From assembly GCF_019104945.1 (NCBI RefSeq), contig NZ_JAHRWW010000053.1, positions 1 to 64,000 of the forward strand: a stretch of DNA of 64,000 bases, read 5' to 3'. This document shows, one piece after another, positions 36,447-44,837 of the stretch. This DNA is from Thermomonas sp. GTDB lineage: Bacteria; Pseudomonadota; Gammaproteobacteria; Xanthomonadales; Xanthomonadaceae. The notes under the pieces were generated by a model. The model did no database searches and was not told the DNA's origin. It saw only the letters and a program-made list of their open reading frames with translations. The position numbers and the translations under genes were made by a program. Position 1 is the stretch's first letter. Every line of letters starts with the position of its first letter.

Positions 36447-38363
36447 TTACTTCTTGTCGTCTTTGACTTCGGTGAATTCGGCATCCACCACGTCGTCACC
36501 GGATTTACCGGCTTCCGCACCACCGGTTTCCTGCTGCTGGCTGGCGGCAGCGGCTGCGGCAAACAGGGCCTGCGCGGCTTCTTCCAACGCCTTGGCCTTG
36601 GCTTCGATCTGGGCCTTGTCATCGCCCTTGATCGCCACTTCCAGCTCGGCAATGGCGGCTTCCGCGCTGCCAATGGCCTCGCCCGGCAGCTTATCGCCAT
36701 TGTCCTTGATGGTGCTGCGCGTGGTGTGAATCAGCGCATCGGCTTGGTTACGCGCCGACACCAGCTCGTGGAAGCGCTTGTCTTCCTCGCGGTTGGCTTC
36801 GGCGTCTTGCACCATGCGTTGAATTTCTTCATCACTCAGGCCTGAACCCGCCTTGATTTCAACCTTCTGTTCCTTGCCGGTTTTCTTGTCCTTGGCGGTG
36901 ACGTGGACGATACCGTTGGCGTCGATGTCGAAGCTCACTTCCACCTGCGGCATACCGCGCGGTGCAGCGTCGATACCTGTGAGGTCGAAGCGGGCCAGCG
37001 ACTTGTTGTAGCGGGCCTGCTCGCGCTCACCTTGCAGCACGTGCACGGTAACGGCGCTCTGGTTATCCTCGGCAGTGCTGAAGGTCTGCGAAGCCTTGGT
37101 CGGAATGGTAGTGTTCTTCTCAATGATCTTGGTGAACACGCCGCCCAAAGTTTCAATGCCCAGCGATAGCGGGGTCACGTCCAGCAGCAGCACGTCCTTG
37201 ACGTCGCCGGCCAGCACACCACCCTGCACCGCCGCACCGATGGCCACAGCTTCGTCGGGGTTGACGTCCTTACGCGGTTCTTTACCGAAGAACTCGGCCA
37301 CAGCGACCTGCACCTTCGGCATACGGGTTTGGCCACCGACCAGGATCACTTCGTGGATATCAGACGCACGCAAACCGGCGTCGTTCAGGGCCACGCGGCA
37401 AGGTTCGATGGTCTTCTTCACCAAGTCATCCACCAAAGCTTCCAGCTTGGCGCGGGTCAGCTTGATGTTGAGGTGCTTCGGGCCGCTGGCGTCAGCCGTG
37501 ACATACGGCAGGTTGACGTCGGTCTGCTGATTGCTGGACAGCTCGATCTTGGCACGTTCGGCGGCATCCTTCAGGCGCTGCAGGGCCAGCGGATCTTTGC
37601 GCAGATCCACACCATCGGACTTCTGGAACTCTTCCACCAAGTAGTCGATCACGCGGTTGTCGAAGTCTTCGCCGCCGAGGAAGGTGTCGCCGTTGGTGGC
37701 CAACACTTCAAACTGCTTTTCACCATCGACGTTGGCAATTTCAATAATCGATACGTCGAAGGTGCCGCCGCCAAGGTCATACACCACGATCTTGCGGTCT
37801 TTGCCGTCGCCCTTGTCAAGGCCATAGGCCAGCGCTGCGGCGGTGGGCTCGTTGATGATGCGCTTGACATCCAGCCCGGCGATGCGGCCAGCATCCTTGG
37901 TGGCCTGACGCTGGCTGTCGTTGAAGTACGCCGGCACGGTGATGACCGCTTCGGTGACGGTTTCGCCTAGGAAGGCTTCAGCGGTTTTCTTCATCTTCTC
38001 CAGCACCTTGGCGGAGACTTCCTGCGGCGCCAGCTTCTTGCCGTCGGCCAGACCCACCCACGCATCGCCATTGTCGTGTGCGGTGATGGTGTACGGCACT
38101 ACGCCGAGATCTTTTTGCACTTCGGCATCGGTGAACTTGCGGCCAATCAGGCGCTTCACCGCGTAGAAAGTGTTTTTGGGGTTGGTGACTGCCTGACGCT
38201 TGGCCGAAGCGCCCACCAGCACTTCACCGTCTTTGGTCCACGCAACGATCGACGGGGTGGTGCGGTCGCCTTCGCTATTTTCAATGACGCGGGCCTTGCC
38301 GCCTTCCATGATGGAGACGCAGGAGTTGGTGGTGCCGAGGTCAATACCGATAATCTTGCCCAT
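36447..38363 (-). CDS. dnaK: Chaperone DnaK (Hsp70)
   Basis: The 638-aa Hsp70 has the ATPase domain motifs [11 protein letters not shown] (residue 5 on), [13 protein letters not shown] and [14 protein letters not shown]. The substrate domain contains [16 protein letters not shown] and a C-terminal lid ends in an acidic tail ([16 protein letters not shown]). Length equals the E. coli protein. AGAGGA lies seven bases before the ATG. It is the third gene of hrcA-grpE-dnaK-dnaJ. Confidence 0.98.
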   Translation of the reverse strand: MGKIIGIDLGTTNSCVSIMEGGKARVIENSEGDRTTPSIVAWTKDGEVLVGASAKRQAVTNPKNTFYAVKRLIGRKFTDAEVQKDLGVVPYTITAHDNGDAWVGLADGKKLAPQEVSAKVLEKMKKTAEAFLGETVTEAVITVPAYFNDSQRQATKDAGRIAGLDVKRIINEPTAAALAYGLDKGDGKDRKIVVYDLGGGTFDVSIIEIANVDGEKQFEVLATNGDTFLGGEDFDNRVIDYLVEEFQKSDGVDLRKDPLALQRLKDAAERAKIELSSNQQTDVNLPYVTADASGPKHLNIKLTRAKLEALVDDLVKKTIEPCRVALNDAGLRASDIHEVILVGGQTRMPKVQVAVAEFFGKEPRKDVNPDEAVAIGAAVQGGVLAGDVKDVLLLDVTPLSLGIETLGGVFTKIIEKNTTIPTKASQTFSTAEDNQSAVTVHVLQGEREQARYNKSLARFDLTGIDAAPRGMPQVEVSFDIDANGIVHVTAKDKKTGKEQKVEIKAGSGLSDEEIQRMVQDAEANREEDKRFHELVSARNQADALIHTTRSTIKDNGDKLPGEAIGSAEAAIAELEVAIKGDDKAQIEAKAKALEEAAQALFAAAAAASQQQETGGAEAGKSGDDVVDAEFTEVKDDKK

Positions 38364-38464
38364 GACGATGTCCTCTTAAATCTTGATGTCTGGTTGGCGC
38401 CGCGCGCCACTGGTTTGTATCTGGGGATGAAGGTGCAAGCCTTCAAGGGGGTGTCGGAATGCAG

Positions 38465-38974
38465 TTAATCGTGTTTCGCTACGATCACCAGCGCCGGGCG
38501 CAACAGGCGGCCATTCAGCAGGTAGCCTTTTTGGAACACGGTAATCACATGCCCCGGCGCAACGCCTTCGGCTTCGCCTTGGCTAATGGCCTGATGGTGG
38601 TCGGGGTTGAAAGCTTCACCGGCAGGGTCAAGCACGCTCATGCCGTTTTCGTGCGCTACTTTCAGCAGCTGCTTGTAAGTCAGCTCCAAGCCTTGGCGCA
38701 ATGCGTCGGCACCGTCTGCGGCAGCAGCAAGACCAGCGTCTAGGCTATCGAACACCGGCAGCAGGTCACTCAAAAGACGCTCGTTGGCGAACTTGCGGGC
38801 CTGCTCGATATCACGCGCCAAGCGCTTGCGCTGGTTTTCAAGGTCGGCGCGCTCAAGCAGAGACTGCGCCTTGAGTTGGTCGATTTCGCCGCGCAGCACT
38901 TCCAGTTCGTCGTGCTGCTCCACCTCGGCGGCGGTGTCATTGATGTCCTGCGTCGGTTCGTTGCTCATATTCAC
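38465..38974 (-). CDS. grpE: Nucleotide exchange factor GrpE
   Basis: The 169-aa protein has a long N-terminal coiled coil ([20 protein letters not shown] and on) and the C-terminal beta domain with [14 protein letters not shown] and [23 protein letters not shown]. It releases ADP from DnaK. The frame opens with GTG at 38974, and an ATG two codons later (38968) is an equally good start. It lies between hrcA and dnaK. Confidence 0.95.
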   Translation of the reverse strand: MNMSNEPTQDINDTAAEVEQHDELEVLRGEIDQLKAQSLLERADLENQRKRLARDIEQARKFANERLLSDLLPVFDSLDAGLAAAADGADALRQGLELTYKQLLKVAHENGMSVLDPAGEAFNPDHHQAISQGEAEGVAPGHVITVFQKGYLLNGRLLRPALVIVAKHD

Positions 38975-39029
38975 GGTTTGCAGTCTAAATTTGCGGCGGG
39001 ATGCCGCCTCTGCACACAGCTATGGGGGC

Positions 39030-40079
39030 TTAGCCGTCCTGATTCAAGGCCGCCCCCAAGACGGCCGCCGTGGCCTGCACCACCGGAATGACCCGCTCAT
39101 AGGCCATGCGGCTGGGGCCGATCACCCCCAATACGCCCAATACTTGCCCGTCATGGCCATACGGGGCGGTGACCAATGACATCCCATCCAGCGATGCCAA
39201 CCCGGTTTCCTCACCAATAAATACGCGCATTCCCGGTGCTTTGGCGGTACGTTCCAGCAACTGCAACAGCTCGCGCTTTTCGGCAAAAGCTTCAAACAGG
39301 GCGCGCAGACGATCGACATCCCCCATGTCTTGCAAGCCCATCAGACGCGTTTGCCCCGCCACCAGCATGTCATCACCCGCCGTCGGGGCAAACGCCTGCT
39401 CGGCTAGGTCCATCGAATTGGCCAACAAGCGCTCCATTTCACTGCGTGCTTGCCGCAAGTCGCTTAAAAATGCTGTACGAATGTGCGATAACGGCTTGCC
39501 CGCATAGTGGGCATTGAGAACATTGGCCGCCTGTTCTAATTCGGAAGGGGAAAACGCGCGCCGCACCTGCACGACGCGGTTTTGAACTTCGCCATCGGCA
39601 AACACCAAAATAGCCAATACGCGCTGCGGGTCGAGCGCGACAAAATCAATTTGGCGAAAGGTGAAGCTATCGCGCTTGGGCACACTCACCATGCCGGCAA
39701 AGCGGGTCATGCTGGACAGCAATTCGCTACTACTGTTCAGCAGGGCTTGTGTACCTGCTCCTGCGGGTAGCGTATGGCGTAGGTGGTCGAGTTCAGCGGC
39801 GGTCAGTGGTTTTAATTGCAGCAGCGAGTCAACAAAGAGGCGATAGCCCTGCGGTGTGGGCACCCGTCCGGAGGACGCATGAGGCGCGGCCAGTAGCCCT
39901 GCATCTTCCATCGTGGCCAAGATATTGCGAATGGTTGCTGGGCTAACGTCCAGCCCGGCGTGCTTGGCGAGTGTCTGTGAGCCAACCGGCTCGCCGCTGC
40001 TGACGTGGCGTGCCACCAAGGTACGCAGCAGCTGCCTAACACGTGGGTCGTGGATAATATCGGGTAGGTGGCGGCGCAT
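39030..40079 (-). CDS. hrcA: Heat-inducible transcription repressor HrcA
   Basis: The 349-aa protein starts MRRHLPDIIHDPRVRQLL. Its winged helix (SGEPVGSQTLAKHAGLDVSPATIRNILATMEDAGLL) is the CIRCE-binding part, and the GAF-like core contains FIGEETG. The frame is open for 140 codons upstream, but that part lies across the divergent recN start and has no family similarity. No CIRCE-like inverted repeat is seen upstream of hrcA, grpE, dnaK or dnaJ, so this operon is probably sigma-32 driven rather than HrcA repressed. Confidence 0.94.
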   Translation of the reverse strand: MRRHLPDIIHDPRVRQLLRTLVARHVSSGEPVGSQTLAKHAGLDVSPATIRNILATMEDAGLLAAPHASSGRVPTPQGYRLFVDSLLQLKPLTAAELDHLRHTLPAGAGTQALLNSSSELLSSMTRFAGMVSVPKRDSFTFRQIDFVALDPQRVLAILVFADGEVQNRVVQVRRAFSPSELEQAANVLNAHYAGKPLSHIRTAFLSDLRQARSEMERLLANSMDLAEQAFAPTAGDDMLVAGQTRLMGLQDMGDVDRLRALFEAFAEKRELLQLLERTAKAPGMRVFIGEETGLASLDGMSLVTAPYGHDGQVLGVLGVIGPSRMAYERVIPVVQATAAVLGAALNQDG

Positions 40080-40176
40080 TGTTGACTTCAAGTGATAGGT
40101 ATCTAGTTGTAAGCATCGCCGCATCGTTATGCAACCGCTATCCGTCTTCGCTTCATGCAGGCACAATGCCATTCCC

Positions 40177-41835
40177 ATGCTGACCCGACTTTCCATTCGC
40201 GATTTTGCCGTTGTTGCCCAAGCTGAACTTGAGTTCGGCCAAGGGCTTACCGTTATTTCGGGCGAAACCGGCGCAGGTAAATCCCTCTTGGTTGATGCAC
40301 TCGGTTTTCTTTCGGGCGCACGTGCCGACTCGGGCGCGGTGCGCCACGGCGCAGAACGTGCGGAGCTGAGCGCCGAGTTTTCGTTGGCCGATTGCAACGA
40401 AGCCGCGCAGTGGCTGGGAGACAACGAGCTGGATGAGGGCGATACCTGCCAATTGCGCCGCACGCTGCGTGCCGACGGTGGTTCGCGTGCTTGGATCAAC
40501 GGCCGCCCGGTGCCGGTGACCCAACTAGGAGAATTGGCACAACTTTTGGTGGAAATTCACGGCCAGCACGCGCAGCAGGCGCTATTGGCACGTGGCCAGC
40601 AAACGACACTACTGGACGCATTCGCGCGCCATCCGCAGCTACTACAAGACGTTCGCGAAGCTGCGCAGCGTTGGAAACAACTATGCGATGAACGCAGCAC
40701 GCTGCTTGCGCGCGGCGATGTTGCAGATCGCCAAGCATGGCTTCAGCACCAGCTGATCGAGCTCAACGCGCAGCCGCTTGAACCGGAAGCCTTGGCCGAG
40801 CTTGATGCTAACCACCGCCGCCAAGCACACGCCGCCACGCTTATCGGTGCTTGTGATGACGCCCTTCTGGCACTGAGTGGTGACGACTCACTCAGCCGTC
40901 GCCTACATGTACTGCGCGGGTTGATTCAGCGCGAAGCACGCCACGAACCACGCTTGAACGATGTGGACGGCATGCTGGACTCCGCGTTGATTCAATTGGA
41001 TGAAGCAAACTCCCTGCTTCAGCGCGTGCGCGATGATTTAGACATCGACCCCGACGCCTTGGCTGAACTAGAGCGTCGCTTGACCCGCGTGCAAGATTTG
41101 GCACGCAAACATCGCCTCACGCCGGACCAGCTCTTGGCCCACCGAATAGTGCTAACGCAAGAGTTGGAATCGCTTGCCGATGCCAAACAGCGCCTGCAAC
41201 ATCTTGATCAAAACATTGCAGCAGCGCTGGCCCAATGGAGCAGCGCTGCACGTCTTTTGAGCACTTCGCGCCGCCGTGCGGGTGATGCCTTGGCCGCCGC
41301 CATTGCATCGTTTATCAGTGATATGGGCATGCAGGGCGGTTGTTTTGAGATCGCCCTGACCCCTAATAGTAGCGACGCCCCCGATAGTCTTGGTGCCGAG
41401 CGCGCAGAGTTCTTGGTTTCTGCCAACCCCGGCCAACCGCCGCGCCCGCTGCGCAAGGTCGCCTCAGGCGGCGAACTGTCGCGCATTTCACTGGCTATTG
41501 AAGTCGCCACGCAAGGCCAAGATGCGGTTGCCACCATGGTTTTTGACGAAGTGGATGCTGGTATCGGTGGCGCCGTGGCTGCAGCAGTTGGTGCAAAACT
41601 ACGCCAACTGGGGAGCGAGCGGCAGGTCTTATGTGTCACCCACCAGCCGCAGGTGGCCGCTGCGGGGCACGCGCAATACCGTGTGAGCAAAGCCGCCCAG
41701 GACGGCATCACCCAATCGGCGGTAACAGCCCTTAATAGTGCGGGGCGCGTGGATGAAATTGCGCGCATGCTGGGCGGCGCAGAAATCAGTAAAGAGGCGC
41801 GCGCCGCGGCGAAGCGTTTGCTCGCAACGGAATAA
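40177..41835 (+). CDS. recN: DNA repair protein RecN
   Basis: The 552-aa SMC-like ATPase acts in double-strand break repair. Walker A is SGETGAGKS (about residues 29-37), long coiled coils fill the middle, and the ABC signature LRKVASGGELSRISLA and Walker B TMVFDEVDAGIGG are near the C-terminus. The start at 40177 (MLTRLSIRDFAVV) matches the conserved N-terminus; 16 extra upstream codons have no support. It is divergent from hrcA and is followed 24 bases later by sbcB. Confidence 0.95.
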   Translation: MLTRLSIRDFAVVAQAELEFGQGLTVISGETGAGKSLLVDALGFLSGARADSGAVRHGAERAELSAEFSLADCNEAAQWLGDNELDEGDTCQLRRTLRADGGSRAWINGRPVPVTQLGELAQLLVEIHGQHAQQALLARGQQTTLLDAFARHPQLLQDVREAAQRWKQLCDERSTLLARGDVADRQAWLQHQLIELNAQPLEPEALAELDANHRRQAHAATLIGACDDALLALSGDDSLSRRLHVLRGLIQREARHEPRLNDVDGMLDSALIQLDEANSLLQRVRDDLDIDPDALAELERRLTRVQDLARKHRLTPDQLLAHRIVLTQELESLADAKQRLQHLDQNIAAALAQWSSAARLLSTSRRRAGDALAAAIASFISDMGMQGGCFEIALTPNSSDAPDSLGAERAEFLVSANPGQPPRPLRKVASGGELSRISLAIEVATQGQDAVATMVFDEVDAGIGGAVAAAVGAKLRQLGSERQVLCVTHQPQVAAAGHAQYRVSKAAQDGITQSAVTALNSAGRVDEIARMLGGAEISKEARAAAKRLLATE

Positions 41836-41859
41836 AGCATTCCCCACTACAATCCCAGA

Positions 41860-43308
41860 ATGGCCGCCTCTTTTCTCTTTTACGACTTAGAAACCTTCGG
41901 TATCAACCCGCGGCAAAGCCGCATCGCCCAATTTGCTGCGATCCGCACCGATAGCGAGCTCAACGAAATTGATGAACCCATTTCATTTTTCGTAAAGCCT
42001 GCCAACGACGTACTGCCCTCGCCTGCCGCTACCTTAGTCACCGGCATTACACCGCAGTACGCGCTGCAGCACGGTGTCAACGAAGCCGCCGCGTTCGCGC
42101 GCATCATGGAAGAGATGGCGCGCCCGGAAACCTGTAGCGCCGGCTATAACTCACTGCGTTTTGACGATGAGTTTATTCGCTACGGGCTCTATCGAAATTT
42201 CTACGACCCGTATGAGCGCGAGTGGCGCGGCGGCAATTCGCGCTGGGATATGCTCGATGCCCTACGCATGATGCATGCGCTGCGCCCTGATGGCATTACC
42301 TGGCGGCAACGTGAGGATGGCAAAGGCAGCAGCTTCAAACTTGAGCATTTGGCCGAAGACAACGGGCTGCGTATTGGTGAGGCGCACGAGGCATTGTCGG
42401 ACGTACGTGCGCTCATCGGTGTTGGCAAATTATTCAAACGCGCCCAACCGAAACTTTGGGAATACGCCCTGCGCCTGCGCGACAAACGCTTTGCTGCGTC
42501 GCTTCTGGATACCTTTGCAATGACGCCAGTGCTGCATATTTCGCAGCGTTACCCCGCCGAAAGATTAGCGGCGGCGCCGATCTTGCCATTGGCTGTTCAC
42601 CCACACATCGCAACGCGGGTGATTGCGTTCGATCTGAGCGCCGAGCCTGATGCACTTTTAGAGCTAGATGCCGCCACTATTGCCGAGCGCCTGTATCTAC
42701 GCCATGACCAGCTACAGGAAGGGCAAGTGCGCGTCCCTCTGAAGGAAGTGCATACCAACAAATGCCCTGCTCTTGTGCGCTGGGATCATTTGCGCGAAGC
42801 AGATTTTGCGCGGCTGGCGATTGACCCTGACACGGTGCTTGCGCGTGCCGAACGCATTCGCGCCGCAGGTCCGGCGCTGGCTGAAAAGATGCGCCAAGTA
42901 TTTGTGCGTGAACGTATGGCGGGTGCACAAGACGTCGATGCGGCGCTCTACGACGGCTTTATGGCCGAAGGGGATAAGCGCCTACAAACACAGGTGCGCG
43001 GTACGCCGCCGCATCTCCTAGCAAGTGCGCAGTATGCGTTCCGCGACGCGCGCCTGCCGGAACTTTTATTTCGCTATCGCGCCCGCAACTGGCCAGAGCA
43101 ACTGCTCCCAGCGGAACAGCAGCAGTGGCGCGAGTTCCGCAAGCAGCGCTGGCTGGAGCAGGATCCAAGTACAGAAGGCAGCCTGCCGCATTTTCAAAAT
43201 GAAATCACCCGTCTTCGCGAAGAACATGCAGACGCCCCGCAAAAGTTGCACCTTTTAGAACAACTGGTGCAATGGGGCGCACAAATGGCCGCCGAAATCA
43301 AAGCCTAA
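41860..43308 (+). CDS. sbcB: Exodeoxyribonuclease I
   Basis: The 482-aa enzyme degrades single-stranded DNA 3' to 5'. The DnaQ-like motifs are FYDLETFGINP (Exo I), GYNSLRFDDEF (Exo II) and HEALSDVRALI (Exo III), followed by the ExoI-specific SH3-like and C-terminal helical regions (RARNWPEQL, EQQQWREFRKQRW). Length fits the family at about 475 aa. Its place after recN puts two recombination genes in one transcript. Confidence 0.95.
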   Translation: MAASFLFYDLETFGINPRQSRIAQFAAIRTDSELNEIDEPISFFVKPANDVLPSPAATLVTGITPQYALQHGVNEAAAFARIMEEMARPETCSAGYNSLRFDDEFIRYGLYRNFYDPYEREWRGGNSRWDMLDALRMMHALRPDGITWRQREDGKGSSFKLEHLAEDNGLRIGEAHEALSDVRALIGVGKLFKRAQPKLWEYALRLRDKRFAASLLDTFAMTPVLHISQRYPAERLAAAPILPLAVHPHIATRVIAFDLSAEPDALLELDAATIAERLYLRHDQLQEGQVRVPLKEVHTNKCPALVRWDHLREADFARLAIDPDTVLARAERIRAAGPALAEKMRQVFVRERMAGAQDVDAALYDGFMAEGDKRLQTQVRGTPPHLLASAQYAFRDARLPELLFRYRARNWPEQLLPAEQQQWREFRKQRWLEQDPSTEGSLPHFQNEITRLREEHADAPQKLHLLEQLVQWGAQMAAEIKA

Positions 43309-43345
43309 CCAGTACACTTGCCCGAACACTATTTGGAGCCTGCCT

Positions 43346-43888
43346 GTGTCGAAGAAACTCAAATGGGGCGTTAGCGTCATCGCCGCACTGCTTGCGTTGA
43401 TGCTTGGCTACATAGCTGCGGGCCCCTATCTTGCGATCAACGGCATTCACAACGTGGTGGCCAGTGGCCAATATGGAGAGCTTTGGCGCTTTATTGATTT
43501 CGACCAGTTGCGCAGCAGCTTACGCCCGCAGATTCAAGAACGTATTGCACGCGGCATTATGGGCCACACCGGCACAAGCCAAGGGGCTAAAGCGATTGGT
43601 GAAGTCACCGCAATGATTGCCGACCCTGCAATTGACGCCATGGTGTCGCCACAGGGTATTGCGACATTGTTAGAAGGTAGTGCGTTCGGCAACCGCGTGC
43701 GGGGCATCGTCAATGAGCAAGGCCAAGCGCAAGCAACCGACCCACTGAAAGGCGCGGCAACACATTTCGAATCGCCTTCTTTATTTACTGCAACGGCCGC
43801 CAATGCTGAAGGCAAGCCGGTGGTCTTCGAATTTCGTCGCAGCGGTTTAACGTGGAAACTCGCCGGGCTACGGCTTCCAGAAAACTGA
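43346..43888 (+). CDS. DUF2939 family protein
   Basis: The 180-aa protein has one N-terminal membrane segment (GVSVIAALLALMLGYIAAGPYLA) and a periplasmic or extracytoplasmic domain starting INGIHNVVASGQYGELWRFIDFDQLRSSL, the DUF2939 core. The start is a GTG at 43346 with TTGGAG seven bases upstream. The function is unknown. It ends one base before the convergent nucleotidase gene. Confidence 0.82.
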   Translation: MSKKLKWGVSVIAALLALMLGYIAAGPYLAINGIHNVVASGQYGELWRFIDFDQLRSSLRPQIQERIARGIMGHTGTSQGAKAIGEVTAMIADPAIDAMVSPQGIATLLEGSAFGNRVRGIVNEQGQAQATDPLKGAATHFESPSLFTATAANAEGKPVVFEFRRSGLTWKLAGLRLPEN

Positions 43889-43889
43889 G

Positions 43890-44837
43890 TCAATTCTTCT
43901 TCGCATCGTTATTGACCACACCATGCGGCACATGCCCAGCGGCGACGTGACGGCGTGCTGAGTCGATATTGTGCGGTGAGTCGTCGAAGAAGATATCGGC
44001 ACCGAATGCTTCCAAAAATGGGCCTTTGTCACGCCCCCCTAAGAACAACGCTTCATCAAGACGAACGTCCCATTCGCGTAGCGTTCGGATCACGCGCTCA
44101 TGAGCAGGTGCAGAACGTGCCGTGACTAAAGCCGTGCGGATTGGGCAAGTGTCGTCTGCAGGAAAGGCTTCTTGTAAGTCGTGCAATGCCGACAGGAACC
44201 CCCGGAAAGGCCCCCCAGAAAGCGGCTCGTGGGCAAGTGCACGCTCGTGCTTACCAAAGGCTTCAAGCCCCTGCTCGCGTGAGACGCGCTCGCTTTCATC
44301 ACCAAAGATCACCGCATCGCCATCGAAGGCAATACGCAATTGCCGCTGCCTCGGCTCGCTGCCGCGCTCCGGCAAAATCGTGGCCGCCGCCACGCCAGCG
44401 GCCAACGCGCTGCGCACCGACTCGGAATTGGCTGAAAGAAATAGCTGTGCACCAAAGGGCTTGATGTACGGCCACACCGGAGCACCGGCCGTGAACGTTG
44501 CGCGTCGAATATCCAGCCCGTAGTGCTGAATAGAATTGAACACGCGCAGGCCGGTATCGGAAGAGTTGCGCGATAGCAAAATAACTTCGACGCGCGGTGC
44601 TTCGGCGCTGGCGCCTTCGTTCAACGACAGTAGCTTGCGCACCAAAGGAAAAGCCAGCCCAGGGGGCAACACATCATCTTCGTGCTGGCGCTGATAATCG
44701 GCAAAAGCCTTGATCCCCTCGCGTTCAAACAGCGCATGACTGTCTTCCATCAGAAACAGCGCACGCGCGGTAATCGCCACGATAAGCGGCGAATGCGGCT
44801 GTTCTGATACAGAGGGTACGGGCTGCTGCTTAGGCAT
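43890..44837 (-). CDS. 5'-nucleotidase, cytosolic type I-like
   Basis: The 315-aa protein starts MPKQQPVPSVSEQ and belongs to the cN-I type 5'-nucleotidase family. Seen are EVILLSRNSSDTGLRVFNSI, RIAFDGDAVIFGDESE (HAD-like Asp motif) and FLGGRDKGPFLEAFGADIFFDD. It would release inorganic phosphate from nucleoside monophosphates. The start overlaps the upstream gene's end by eight bases (ATGCCTAA). A further 19 upstream codons are open but belong to the overlapping frame. Confidence 0.82.
   Translation of the reverse strand: MPKQQPVPSVSEQPHSPLIVAITARALFLMEDSHALFEREGIKAFADYQRQHEDDVLPPGLAFPLVRKLLSLNEGASAEAPRVEVILLSRNSSDTGLRVFNSIQHYGLDIRRATFTAGAPVWPYIKPFGAQLFLSANSESVRSALAAGVAAATILPERGSEPRQRQLRIAFDGDAVIFGDESERVSREQGLEAFGKHERALAHEPLSGGPFRGFLSALHDLQEAFPADDTCPIRTALVTARSAPAHERVIRTLREWDVRLDEALFLGGRDKGPFLEAFGADIFFDDSPHNIDSARRHVAAGHVPHGVVNNDAKKN

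Noticed and set aside
40080..40499. N-terminal extension of HrcA
   Set aside because: The extra 140 codons run antisense through the start of recN, have low-complexity Ser/Ala composition and are not part of the HrcA family length.
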